Shown: positions 7,481-15,152 of the stretch, piece after piece
Layout: each line of letters begins with the position of its first letter
Numbering within the stretch: the first letter of the stretch is position 1
Assembly: GCF_041642155.1 (NCBI RefSeq)
Contig: NZ_JBEPWZ010000016.1
Coordinates: 1 to 26,925, forward strand
Length of the DNA: 26,925 nt
From: Fodinibius sp041642155
Lineage (GTDB): Bacteria; Bacteroidota; Rhodothermia; Balneolales; Balneolaceae
Reading direction: 5' to 3'
Translations under genes and position numbers: made by a program
The notes under the pieces: model-generated
Databases searched by the model: none
Told to the model about the DNA's origin: nothing
What the model saw: only the letters and a program-made list of their open reading frames with translations

Positions 7481-8248
7481 ATGGCGGAACAAACCGATAA
7501 CAAAACGCTCTTTAGCAAAGAACTCACAAAACGTTATAAGCGGCGTACGGTAGTTTCGGATGTATCCATTAATGTTACACAGGGTGAAATTGTGGGCTTA
7601 CTGGGTCCCAACGGCGCCGGAAAGACGACTACCTTTTACATGTTTGTGGGACTTGTTACCCCCAACAGCGGCAGGATTTTTCTTGATGGCCGCGATCTGA
7701 CGGGTATGCCCATGTACAAGCGGGCGCGGCTGGGCATCGGTTATCTTTCGCAGGAAGCCAGCGTATTCCGTAATCTGACCGTACGGGAAAACCTGGAAAG
7801 CATCCTACAATTTTTTGACCTGTCCAGCCGGGAGATCCAGCATCGTACGGATCAGCTCGTGGAAGAGTTCGGCCTTCAAAAAGTAGTGGACAGCAAGGGA
7901 TATAGCCTCTCCGGAGGGGAGCGAAGGCGGACGGAAATTGCGCGTGCCCTGGTAACCGACCCCAATTTTATTTTACTGGACGAACCGTTTGCCGGCGTCG
8001 ATCCTATTGCAGTGGAGGATATCCAGGAAATCGTCGCCGAGCTCAGGCACCGCAACATCGGTATCTTTATCACCGACCATAACGTGCACGAGACCCTGGC
8101 TATAACCGACCGGGCCTACCTTATGTTTGAAGGAAAAATTCTGAAAGAAGGATCGGCCGATCAGCTGGCCGATGATGAAGAGGCCCGTCGGCTATACCTG
8201 GGCAATCAATTTCGACTGGATCGCTATGAATCCGGAAACAATCCATAA
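7481..8248 (+). CDS. lptB: LPS export ABC transporter ATP-binding protein LptB
   Basis: Cytoplasmic ATPase of the LptB2FGC complex that drives lipopolysaccharide from the inner membrane to the outer membrane. The 255 residues contain Walker A GPNGAGKT (42-49), a Q-loop at LSQEASVF, the signature LSGGERRRTEIARAL (from 143), Walker B ILLDEPFAGVD, and the H-loop in ITDHNVHE. The ERRRTEIARAL segment and DHNVHETLAITDRAYLM are characteristic of LptB rather than of amino-acid ABC ATPases. An ATG at 7481 follows purQ by 16 bp. The other Lpt genes are not in the window. It implies a Gram-negative, LPS-bearing envelope. Confidence 0.94.
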   Translation: MAEQTDNKTLFSKELTKRYKRRTVVSDVSINVTQGEIVGLLGPNGAGKTTTFYMFVGLVTPNSGRIFLDGRDLTGMPMYKRARLGIGYLSQEASVFRNLTVRENLESILQFFDLSSREIQHRTDQLVEEFGLQKVVDSKGYSLSGGERRRTEIARALVTDPNFILLDEPFAGVDPIAVEDIQEIVAELRHRNIGIFITDHNVHETLAITDRAYLMFEGKILKEGSADQLADDEEARRLYLGNQFRLDRYESGNNP

Positions 8249-8321
8249 ATAAATAACACCTCAAGACTTTGTGAACCTGTCTGACCGCTACGGATAAGCG
8301 GAAGAAATGCCGACTACTGTT

Positions 8322-8374
8322 TTAAGAGGGTTTTGCAAAGCTCACTCAAAATCAATGATTACTAAAACCCCTTC
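8322..8374. repeat. Palindromic TTTTGCAAA-type intergenic repeat (locus 1)
   Basis: The stretch contains AAGAGGGTTTTGCAAAG, and about 30 bases later AAAACCCCTTC, the reverse of the AAGRGGGTTTT part, so the two can pair (core GGGTTTT/AAAACCC). The first arm matches arms at 10324-10366 and 20442-20590, giving an approximate family consensus AAGAGGSYTTTTGCAAAA. It lies just upstream of the rhodanese start. Function unknown; it could be a decayed mobile-element end or a transcript hairpin. Confidence 0.45.
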
Positions 8375-8380
8375 ATAAGC

Positions 8381-8710
8381 ATGAAAGAAATAACTGTTCA
8401 AGAGTTAAAAAGGAAGATCGATAACGAAGAGAATGTGTTTCTGCTGGACGTTCGCGAACCCTTTGAGCAGTACCAATCAAAAATAGCCTACGACAACTCC
8501 ATCCTCATTCCTTTAGGAAAGCTACGTCAACGGCTGGACGAGATTGCCGATAAGAAGGACCAGGAGGTCGTCTGCCTGTGTCGCAGCGGTTCACGAAGCG
8601 CCGAGGCGTGCAAACTGCTGGAAAAAGAAGGGTTTACCCACGCCATGAACCTGAAAGGCGGTATTAACCAGTGGGCAAGGGATATAGATAACTCCCTGCC
8701 GGTTTATTAG
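8381..8710 (+). CDS. Single-domain rhodanese-like sulfurtransferase
   Basis: A 109-residue single rhodanese domain, probably moving sulfane sulfur in the cytoplasm (no signal peptide). The start VQELKRKIDN and the strand VFLLDVREPFEQ are typical. The active-site loop is C67-R-S-G-S-R (67-72), so the catalytic Cys is present, and LKGGINQWARDID near the end is the usual C-terminal signature. It stands 132 bp after lptB with a palindromic repeat in between, so it may have its own promoter. It resembles the small GlpE/PspE-type rhodaneses in length. The actual sulfur donor and acceptor cannot be told. Confidence 0.92.
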   Translation: MKEITVQELKRKIDNEENVFLLDVREPFEQYQSKIAYDNSILIPLGKLRQRLDEIADKKDQEVVCLCRSGSRSAEACKLLEKEGFTHAMNLKGGINQWARDIDNSLPVY

Positions 8711-8936
8711 GTACCTGTCCTTCCAGTGTGTCTGCCGGTCTCCTTGCGCAGAGCGGCAGTGTAACAATTCTTGAGGGCTCTTTCAGGGTGACGAAGAAAA
8801 ACCCGGAATCCGGCCAAATTCGACGGACTTGCAGTAAATATTGCTAAGACCTACAGGGTCCTAAATCCTTTGGGCAGGTTCAATATTGTATTCGACTATT
8901 TCTGTAGTCAAAGCTGGTCTCCCCATTGATTTTTAT

Positions 8937-10163
8937 TTAAACCATAGCGGCAATCTGGTTGAGCAACTCTTCGTTGCTTTCGGTGTTCTTCAATACCTTT
9001 AACAAGCTCTGCATTGATTCCTTTGGCGACTTTTTAAGCAGATAACGACGTACCATATTTCGCTCTTCAATGTCATCGATAAATTTGTCTTCATTCCGCG
9101 TGCCGGATGCACTGATATTGATAGCGGGAAAAATGCGATCGTTAGCCAGCTCGCGGTCAAGTACCAGTTCCATATTTCCGGTACCCTTGAATTCCTCGAA
9201 GATAAGATCATCCATACGCGAGTTGGTCTCTACTAGGCAAGTAGCTATAATAGTGAGCGAACCTCCTCCCTCAATCTTACGGGCAGATCCAAAAATTTTC
9301 TTGGGAATTTCCAGCGCCCGGATATCAAGTCCCCCGGAAAGAGTTCGCCCGCTGCTCTCCTGTGCATTATTATATGCTCGTCCCAGCCGGGTAATGGAAT
9401 CAATCAGCAAAACGGCATCCTCTCCCATTTCTGCTTTTCGTTTGACATAGCCGAGAGCCAGTTCCGTTATCCGAATGTGGCTCTCAGTCGAATTATCGTT
9501 TGAAGAGGCAAATACTTCGGCATCCGTGGTTCGCAAAAAGTCGGTCACCTCTTCCGGTCGCTCATCCACCAGCAGGACTCCGGTGGAGATATCCGGATAA
9601 TGAGCCGTAGCCGATTCGGCGATTTTCTTCAGCAGCACCGTCTTACCCGTCCGGGGCGGGGCCACGATCAGCGCGCGCTGGCCCTTGCCGATCGGGGCGA
9701 CGAGATCCAGTACCCTCATCTCGATATTGTCGGGCTCTTGACCCAGTTTAAGGTATTCGACCGGCATTATGGGCGTTTGCAGTTCAAAGCGGGTGGCGCG
9801 TTGCCATTCGATAGGATCGTGCCCGTTTATTTTTTCAATGGAGTAGATATGGCGGTTCCCCCGGTTATCTTCCTCATACTCTCCTTCAATGACCAGACCC
9901 GGACGCAAGTAATGGCGTTTCACTTCATCCGGTTTCAGAAAAGGATCATCGGGTTCATAACTGAATTCGTGATCCAACTCACGGGCAAAGCCATAACCCT
10001 TGGCATTAATTTCCACAACCCCGCGGTACTCCCCCGCTACCTCTACCTGTCGATTATCCTGAAACCGGGGTACAAAAGCATTTTTGTTCTTGTTGCGGCC
10101 GCGGTTTTTATTATTTCTTGAACGTCCCATTACATCCGGTGGTTTTAGCTTAATGTCCAACAT
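8937..10163 (-). CDS. rho: Transcription termination factor Rho
   Basis: Hexameric RNA-dependent ATPase that ends transcripts. The 408 residues hold a cold-shock-type RNA-binding domain (about 44-110, EYRGVVEINAKGYGFARE) and the RecA-like motor with P-loop APPRTGKT (168-175). Further motor motifs are LLVDERPEEVTDF (197-209), VLLIDSITRLGRAYN (251-265) and the GGGSLTIIATCLVETNSRMD and EFKGTGNMEL blocks. The N-terminus is unusual: instead of the folded Rho_N helical domain there are about 43 residues rich in Asn, Arg and Lys (around 14-28). The ATG at 10130 (MGRSRNN, 397 aa) is a serious alternative, because a perfect 6-bp hairpin stem ends one base before the 10163 ATG and would crowd it. The leader also has a 12-bp hairpin at 10246-10280. 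Confidence 0.97.
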   Translation of the reverse strand: MLDIKLKPPDVMGRSRNNKNRGRNKNKNAFVPRFQDNRQVEVAGEYRGVVEINAKGYGFARELDHEFSYEPDDPFLKPDEVKRHYLRPGLVIEGEYEEDNRGNRHIYSIEKINGHDPIEWQRATRFELQTPIMPVEYLKLGQEPDNIEMRVLDLVAPIGKGQRALIVAPPRTGKTVLLKKIAESATAHYPDISTGVLLVDERPEEVTDFLRTTDAEVFASSNDNSTESHIRITELALGYVKRKAEMGEDAVLLIDSITRLGRAYNNAQESSGRTLSGGLDIRALEIPKKIFGSARKIEGGGSLTIIATCLVETNSRMDDLIFEEFKGTGNMELVLDRELANDRIFPAINISASGTRNEDKFIDDIEERNMVRRYLLKKSPKESMQSLLKVLKNTESNEELLNQIAAMV

Positions 10164-10164
10164 T

Positions 10165-10192
10165 CCCGTACAGCAAAAAAAGCGCTTACGGG
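10165..10192 (-). promoter_or_regulatory. Hairpin abutting the rho start
   Basis: CCCGTA (10165-10170) pairs exactly with TACGGG (10187-10192), with an inner AGC/GCT pairing around a run of seven A (U on the rho transcript strand lies in the loop). The structure ends one base before the 10163 ATG. It could hide that start or act in control of rho translation. Structure is seen; role is inferred. Confidence 0.45.
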
Positions 10193-10245
10193 AAAGCAGA
10201 TATGAAAATTATTAGATTTATGTGTACAAAAAACTGGAAGGAGAT

Positions 10246-10280
10246 ATAAACAGGGCAACCGTCTGCGATGCCCTGTTTAT
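10246..10280 (-). promoter_or_regulatory. Perfect 12-bp hairpin in the rho leader
   Basis: ATAAACAGGGCA (10246-10257) and TGCCCTGTTTAT (10269-10280) are exact inverse complements around an 11-base loop. It lies between the TPR gene and rho, both on the minus strand. On that strand a TTTTTT run comes only about 11 bases after the stem, so it is not a classic intrinsic terminator. It may be an attenuator or a processing signal in the rho leader. Confidence 0.5.
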
Positions 10281-10323
10281 GGTCATTAAAGTATTTAAAG
10301 ATAATAAGGTTTGACCGATATTT

Positions 10324-10366
10324 AAAGAAACCTTTGCAAAACCGTTGTTTTGCAAAGGCCTCTTAA
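10324..10366. repeat. TTTTGCAAA palindrome (locus 2), possible terminator of the TPR gene
   Basis: CCTTTGCAAAAC (10331-10342) and GTTTTGCAAAGG (10347-10358) form a perfect 12-bp stem with a 4-base loop. Flanking AAGA and TCTT extend it imperfectly. Each arm matches the consensus seen at 8322-8374 and 20442-20590, so this is the most compact member of the family. It begins about 12 bases after the TPR stop on the minus strand, so it may serve as its transcript end, although the U tract that follows is poor. Confidence 0.6.
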
Positions 10367-10369
10367 AGT

Positions 10370-11692
10370 CTATCGGCGGACCGTAGTCGTTTCGTTAATC
10401 CAGCCATAGCAGGAGTTCAATGATTCATCGACACTTAACTGCTGGCCTTCGTCCCAATTTTTGAAAAACTGCTGTTCGGTGGTCGGCGTGACCGAAGCGT
10501 AAGAATTGATCTTGTTATTGGCTTCACTGCTGACAGAGCTGTCAATACTTTTCGCTTTATTAAGGTAATCGAGGACCAGCCAGTAAACCACCCGGTCTTC
10601 CACCTCAAGTTTCCGATTATCGGTGCAGTTACTAACGGCCTGGGCATAGGCGTCGGCGATATTGATAAATGGTTTGCCCCATTCACTGTCGTGATCTGCC
10701 GCAATTCGGGCGTATTCCCGGGCCTGTGGCAGTTGTTCGCTATTCAGATACGCACTGGAAATATTCAGTGCAATCGCCGCTTTTTGATCGGATTTTTCTG
10801 CCTTGTCAAGCGCTTCCTTGAAATATTCGATAGCCTCGTTGTAATTGGCGTCGCTCTGCGCACTTTCCGCCAGGGCCAGGCTGTTTTCATAGCTCGGGTT
10901 AATTTCATACAGCTTTTTACTTATCGCATTTAACTCCGAAACCATATCCTCCCTTTCATAGATATCCTGCAGCTGGGTCAGCAATTCTTCATTTTCCGGG
11001 TCATCTTCCAATTCTCCTTTCAGGAATGTAATGCGTTCTTCCGGAGTATCAAACAGCTTATTACGTGCTTTGCTGAAGTACTCATTCAGTTTTTCGGGGG
11101 CATAGGGCTCTGCCTCATCGATGATGGCCAGGGCTTCTTCTTTTTTATCCTGTGAAATCAGATCCCGCAGCATGGATTGCACGTAGTAGCCGTCCCCCAT
11201 TTTGGTAAACTCTTCGGGCTTCAAATCAAAGGCCTTCTTATATTCGGCAGCTGCTTTGGTAGCAGCATCCTCGATACGATCTGAGTGGCTTTCATAAAAG
11301 CGACCCCGCCTCACAGCCCACTCATAAGCGTCCAGATCATCTCCATACGTTTCATAAACCTTGTCAAAGATCGTTAAAGCGGTATCGGTATAGGCCTCGG
11401 CTAATGACGGGTCCTCAATATTCTCCCCGAGATTGGAATACACCGTGATCAGGCGGCGCAAATTCCTTTTCAGGTCAAATTTCGGATAACCTTCAATGGT
11501 TTCGGGCATGCCTTTCCATATCCAGCGCCCGAACTGCAGGGCCTCCTCATATGATTCATTCTTATAATTCTCGTAAAAGATGGAATAAGCTTGGATCTCG
11601 CTCATTCCACTCGGCGGCTCTTGTGATGATTGTGCCATTGTCCAGCTACTGCTGAAGAAGATAAAAGCCGTTAAAAGGAGTAGCTTTTTCAT
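10370..11692 (-). CDS. Exported TPR-repeat protein
   Basis: A 440-residue protein with a clear signal peptide (residues 1-20, MKKLLLLTAFIFFSSSWTMA, cut before QSS) and no lipobox, so it is probably periplasmic. After an N-terminal helical part there are several TPR-like helix pairs, clearest at about 265-340 (NYNEAIEYFKEALDKAEK, then ALNISSAYLNSEQLPQAREY). A segment with two Cys (SNCTDNRK and SLNSCYGW) could be disulphide-linked. The C-terminus, GWINETTTVRR, resembles the ending of conserved Bacteroidota TPR proteins as I remember them. It lies 62 bp after the barrel gene and is the last gene of the comA-GT5-DUF4270-barrel-TPR run, closed by a palindrome. No enzymatic motif is seen; a scaffold role in envelope assembly is inferred. 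Confidence 0.82.
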   Translation of the reverse strand: MKKLLLLTAFIFFSSSWTMAQSSQEPPSGMSEIQAYSIFYENYKNESYEEALQFGRWIWKGMPETIEGYPKFDLKRNLRRLITVYSNLGENIEDPSLAEAYTDTALTIFDKVYETYGDDLDAYEWAVRRGRFYESHSDRIEDAATKAAAEYKKAFDLKPEEFTKMGDGYYVQSMLRDLISQDKKEEALAIIDEAEPYAPEKLNEYFSKARNKLFDTPEERITFLKGELEDDPENEELLTQLQDIYEREDMVSELNAISKKLYEINPSYENSLALAESAQSDANYNEAIEYFKEALDKAEKSDQKAAIALNISSAYLNSEQLPQAREYARIAADHDSEWGKPFINIADAYAQAVSNCTDNRKLEVEDRVVYWLVLDYLNKAKSIDSSVSSEANNKINSYASVTPTTEQQFFKNWDEGQQLSVDESLNSCYGWINETTTVRR

Positions 11693-11754
11693 AATTCTCA
11701 GTGTTTTAATCTATGGTTCATATTATAAACTTATTTTCGGGTCATTTATTTCAT

Positions 11755-13056
11755 CTACTGTAATTTTGGCCGGAAAAACATGATTTCCGCCAAATTCAGC
11801 GATAACCGCACGCCCCATATCTGTTCTTCAACCAAATTCATGTTTTGCGTGCCGCGAAGCCCGTATTCAAAACTTAAATCGATGGATGAATTAGAATTTG
11901 ACCGCGGTGACAGGATTCCTAACCCGAAAGAAAATTTCAGGGTATTGATTTTTTCTCCCTGAATTTTCAGATGGCCCGTATCGTATGATGCCCCTATACG
12001 ATACTTAAACTGTGACAAAAACTTATTTGATCCTGTAATGTAAGGAAAATATTGGAATCCCAAACCATATTTATAGCGATCTGTAAAAAGAGCGCCTTCC
12101 GAAGGTTTAAAATCGTTGTCAAAGTCCGACCAATTCTCATATGTAGCTTCTGTAGCAAACATCGTCAATCTGCTGGGATGATAACTAAGTCCTGCATTTA
12201 TAGTCATCGGCAGGGTGATTGTTCCGTTACCCAGATTTCCGCCGTCCTCTGTAGAGAGAGAACTGGGCCCGAGATCGGCTGTCTGTTTTCGCTGCGCATC
12301 AATGGAAACCGGCAAATTGACGCTGGCCCCTATACCCAGCTGGTCTTCGGAACCCAAAAGCCCCGGTATGCGAATATAGGTGCCAAAACGATTTCCAAAG
12401 CCTGAACCGCTGGTTTCAAGTGTATACCCGACCGTCTGGTAGTTTGCATTGCCAAAAACACCGGTATAATGATCGTCAAGAGAGATAAAAACAATGGAAG
12501 CGGCATATCCGACCGAAATATGGGGGGTTATACGCCAGCCGAATCCTAACTCTGCGCGGTTCGCGCCCCCACTGCCCCGGTTTTCAATACCATAGAGCAG
12601 CGTATCCTGTGTCACACCGGTACCGACATCCATCACATCTTCCTGGTAATTACGGAAATTCGACTGAGTGACGGGACTAAAGGAAGCCGAAACGCCAAAC
12701 TTGCCTCGTATGACAGGCAGCTGCAGCTGAAACTGGTGTATTCCAAAATGAACATTTCTTGCCTCCGCAGAAGCTCCACTGGCATTATAGGAGTCGATGC
12801 CAACGCCCCCGGCACCCAATCCGTAAACGGTATGTCCCCAGTGCGCAGGGTTCGTCAGTCCCGCCACATAGGTTTCATTATATGATACGCCCGTTAGTCC
12901 CAGCGAACGGGCCGAGGTGCTCGACAGCCCAACGGGATAGCCAATGCCCAGCTTGGAGTATACAGACCCGCTCTTAGCCTGCTCATCCTGCGATTGAGCC
13001 ATTGCTGCAGTACTGGTAAAACAAAAAATAAGCGTTACGAATACAAATTTTTTCAA
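11755..13056 (-). CDS. Outer-membrane beta-barrel protein, FadL/OMPP1-like
   Basis: A 433-residue exported protein. Its signal peptide, MKKFVFVTLIFCFTSTAAMA, is cut before QSQ. The mature part shows ARSLGLTGVSYNETYVAGLTNPAHWG, close in pattern to the start of FadL/PorV-type barrels (a Gly-rich turn followed by N-P-A). After it comes a long series of alternating Gly/aromatic strands such as LGFGWRITPHISVGYAASI and YKYGLGFQYFPY. It ends in FFRPKLQ, not a terminal Phe, so the last strand signal is atypical. The start is only two bases after the DUF4270 stop, which implies coupling. It could transport hydrophobic or lipid-like molecules, or anchor the DUF4270 lipoprotein; neither is shown. Confidence 0.78.
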   Translation of the reverse strand: MKKFVFVTLIFCFTSTAAMAQSQDEQAKSGSVYSKLGIGYPVGLSSTSARSLGLTGVSYNETYVAGLTNPAHWGHTVYGLGAGGVGIDSYNASGASAEARNVHFGIHQFQLQLPVIRGKFGVSASFSPVTQSNFRNYQEDVMDVGTGVTQDTLLYGIENRGSGGANRAELGFGWRITPHISVGYAASIVFISLDDHYTGVFGNANYQTVGYTLETSGSGFGNRFGTYIRIPGLLGSEDQLGIGASVNLPVSIDAQRKQTADLGPSSLSTEDGGNLGNGTITLPMTINAGLSYHPSRLTMFATEATYENWSDFDNDFKPSEGALFTDRYKYGLGFQYFPYITGSNKFLSQFKYRIGASYDTGHLKIQGEKINTLKFSFGLGILSPRSNSNSSIDLSFEYGLRGTQNMNLVEEQIWGVRLSLNLAEIMFFRPKLQ

Positions 13057-13058
13057 CG

Positions 13059-14276
13059 TTACTCAGTGCTGTTTTTTAAATAGGTAATTACAAGTTTCGG
13101 GGCCTTTTCGCTGCCGGGGTCAATAGAAAGAAGGCTTGCTTTAACTGAACCGTCGTTGGATAACATGAAGTAAAATTTCCTGTTCTCCGGGAAGCCGTTA
13201 ATCAGTCCGTTTTGTATCAATGAAGTCACATTGAAGTGAAAAGCGTGATCCTCTTCCGAATAACTGCCATTTGCCGAGGGATTCCCTGCGATCAGGTTAT
13301 CCGGGATTTGCCCGGAATTTACAAATCGCAGCTGAGCAGACTGTGGCTGTGGACGTTTTACCGAGCCCGAAATCGATTGTTCCATTATTGCGTTATCCTG
13401 GTAAAAGACGAGCTCGGCCCTGGAGATACTGGGACCGTTAATATCAATACCAGAAAGATCAAGCCGGAAGCTCAGGATGTTTTCCAGCATATTATAAGCT
13501 GCCGCTGACCCTTCGGGTTGATCCGGCTCATTGCTTCTGCTCATGTGATACGCCCACTGCCCGTTTGAGACTTCAAACGTGTCGGTTTCGGGATTCTCAA
13601 TAACAAACCGGGTCGACTGGGCGTCAAGCGGAATAATTTTATTACTGCCGGAGGGCACGAGCGCCAGGCCGTATACTTCGTTTTGATAAAGCGAATCGGC
13701 ATCAGCGTCCTCAGATTCTGCGTAGGCCATATAATACTCACTAACCCACGCCGGGTCCAGGGTCACATCCATAGAGTCCTCGGTTTCAACGGTAAACGAA
13801 GCCACCGCCTGACTTTGATCAATCTGCAGCTCGTCTTTGAGCTTATGGGTTCTGCTTCTCCAGTATTCCTCGATTCTGTATACCTCAAACGACTGGTCCG
13901 CCAGCGTATCTCCATATACATTCTGTGAGTCAAAGAGAATACGCATCTTCATCGTGGCATCCTCCTCCAGGCTGTCCCCGGCGGCAGGCAGGGAGGGCCT
14001 CACGAGACCGGTGGCCTTCAGCTCACCAAAGAGAGGATCATTATAGGCTCCAGCCGCAAAAAAGGCATAGTTTCCCGAATATGAATTGAATCCGAGCGTG
14101 TCTACAACGCCTATCGTATCCCGCAGGATTTCAACATCAGCGCCCGATTCACTTAGACCACTACCGACAGATCCCGGATTTTCACAGCTGGAAATTACTG
14201 CTGCTATTCCCAAGACCAATAGTAAGCAAAACGCATTTGCATTTCGAAAGGTGCTGCTCATTATGTTCTGCAACAA
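13059..14276 (-). CDS. DUF4270-like lipoprotein
   Basis: A 405-residue lipoprotein. The hydrophobic N-terminus ends in the lipobox VISSC with the acylated Cys at residue 31 (26 if translation starts at the internal MSSTFRN, which gives a more normal signal length). After it come ESGADVEI and then GAYNDPLFGELKATG (76-90), the signature stretch of Bacteroidota DUF4270 proteins. The C-terminus FYFMLSNDGSVKASLLSIDPG...KLVITYL also fits. The body is rich in beta strands with a strong Asp/Glu/Ser bias, as expected for a cell-surface or periplasmic domain. It sits 20 bp after the GT5 gene and 2 bp before the barrel gene. The GT5-DUF4270 pairing is also known from flavobacteria. Function unknown. Confidence 0.83.
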   Translation of the reverse strand: MLQNIMSSTFRNANAFCLLLVLGIAAVISSCENPGSVGSGLSESGADVEILRDTIGVVDTLGFNSYSGNYAFFAAGAYNDPLFGELKATGLVRPSLPAAGDSLEEDATMKMRILFDSQNVYGDTLADQSFEVYRIEEYWRSRTHKLKDELQIDQSQAVASFTVETEDSMDVTLDPAWVSEYYMAYAESEDADADSLYQNEVYGLALVPSGSNKIIPLDAQSTRFVIENPETDTFEVSNGQWAYHMSRSNEPDQPEGSAAAYNMLENILSFRLDLSGIDINGPSISRAELVFYQDNAIMEQSISGSVKRPQPQSAQLRFVNSGQIPDNLIAGNPSANGSYSEEDHAFHFNVTSLIQNGLINGFPENRKFYFMLSNDGSVKASLLSIDPGSEKAPKLVITYLKNSTE

Positions 14277-14296
14277 AATACAACTCTAAAATTATG

Positions 14297-15115
14297 TTAG
14301 GATTCTTCCGTTTCTTCCTCAGTTCCGGCAATCTCATCATAGTAACGTGCGAACTTATCGGAGACGTCTTCCGGTGAGCCCTGAATCTTCTTTGGCGAAA
14401 TGTTAAGTTCGCCGAAGAGATCATCCAGCTGATCCGTCAGATGGTTTCCGGTCACAACGTGATCACTATATTTTAAACCGAGGGTGCGTAAGTCAACGTT
14501 ATCACCCTCTATAAGATTGTCCCGGTTCAAGGAATCCGGAAAACCCACAAGGTCAAGCAGTTTTTTATTGAATACACCATTGTTTTCGGGATGATGGATA
14601 TTATAAATAAGCTGCGTATCCTTAAAAAGATCCAGGTCGTTGTATTTTTCTTTGACCAGCAGCGGTATAAGTCCCGCCGGCCAATCGTGACAATGAATAA
14701 TATCGGGCTTCCATCCCAGTTTGATGACCGTCTCGAGCACTCCTTTGCTGTAAAAGACAATCCGTTCGTCATTATCCTCGTAGTGCTCCCCATCGTCGGG
14801 GTTCATAAACATAGCCTTCCGGTTGAAATAGGTATCGTTATCCAGGAAGTAAACCTGGAGCTTGGCATTCGGTATACTTGCCACCTTGATGCGCATACTT
14901 TCTATCTTATCCCCCACTTCAACCTCGATACCAGAGAGGCGGATCACCTCATGCAAACGATTTCTGCGATCGTTAATCGTACCGTATTTGGGTAAGAGGA
15001 TACGTATCTCGTATCCCTTGTCTTGTAATGAGGCCGGCAAAAAACGCAGCAGATCAGCTGTATGCGTCATTCGGGCAAAGGGAGATATCTCGGCTGCAGC
15101 GTATAGAACTTTCAT
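14297..15115 (-). CDS. Truncated GT5 (glycogen/starch synthase N-domain) protein
   Basis: A 272-residue protein corresponding only to the N-terminal Rossmann half of a GT5 glycogen synthase (full-length GlgA is about 480). The start MKVLYAAAEISPF, the LPKYGTIN block and DIIHCHDWPAGLIPLL (H143-D144-W145) identify the family. The ADP-glucose-binding KTGGLAD of GlgA (E. coli 15-21) is RMTHTAD here, so Lys15 and both glycines are lost, and the C-terminal GT-B domain that holds most of the sugar-nucleotide site is absent. It ends with an acidic tail (GTEEETEES). Catalysis as a glycogen synthase is therefore unlikely. Half-length relatives next to DUF4270 genes are common in Bacteroidota, so this is a conserved form rather than a broken gene. 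It lies 37 bp after comA. Confidence 0.87.
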   Translation of the reverse strand: MKVLYAAAEISPFARMTHTADLLRFLPASLQDKGYEIRILLPKYGTINDRRNRLHEVIRLSGIEVEVGDKIESMRIKVASIPNAKLQVYFLDNDTYFNRKAMFMNPDDGEHYEDNDERIVFYSKGVLETVIKLGWKPDIIHCHDWPAGLIPLLVKEKYNDLDLFKDTQLIYNIHHPENNGVFNKKLLDLVGFPDSLNRDNLIEGDNVDLRTLGLKYSDHVVTGNHLTDQLDDLFGELNISPKKIQGSPEDVSDKFARYYDEIAGTEEETEES

Positions 15116-15152
15116 ATATTATTCGGAATAGCTTCGTTGGTATTTCATTGAA

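Noticed and set aside
10246..10280. Intrinsic terminator of the TPR gene
   Set aside because: The stem is perfect, but the U run on the minus strand comes about 11 bases late; the palindrome at 10331-10358 is closer to the TPR stop.
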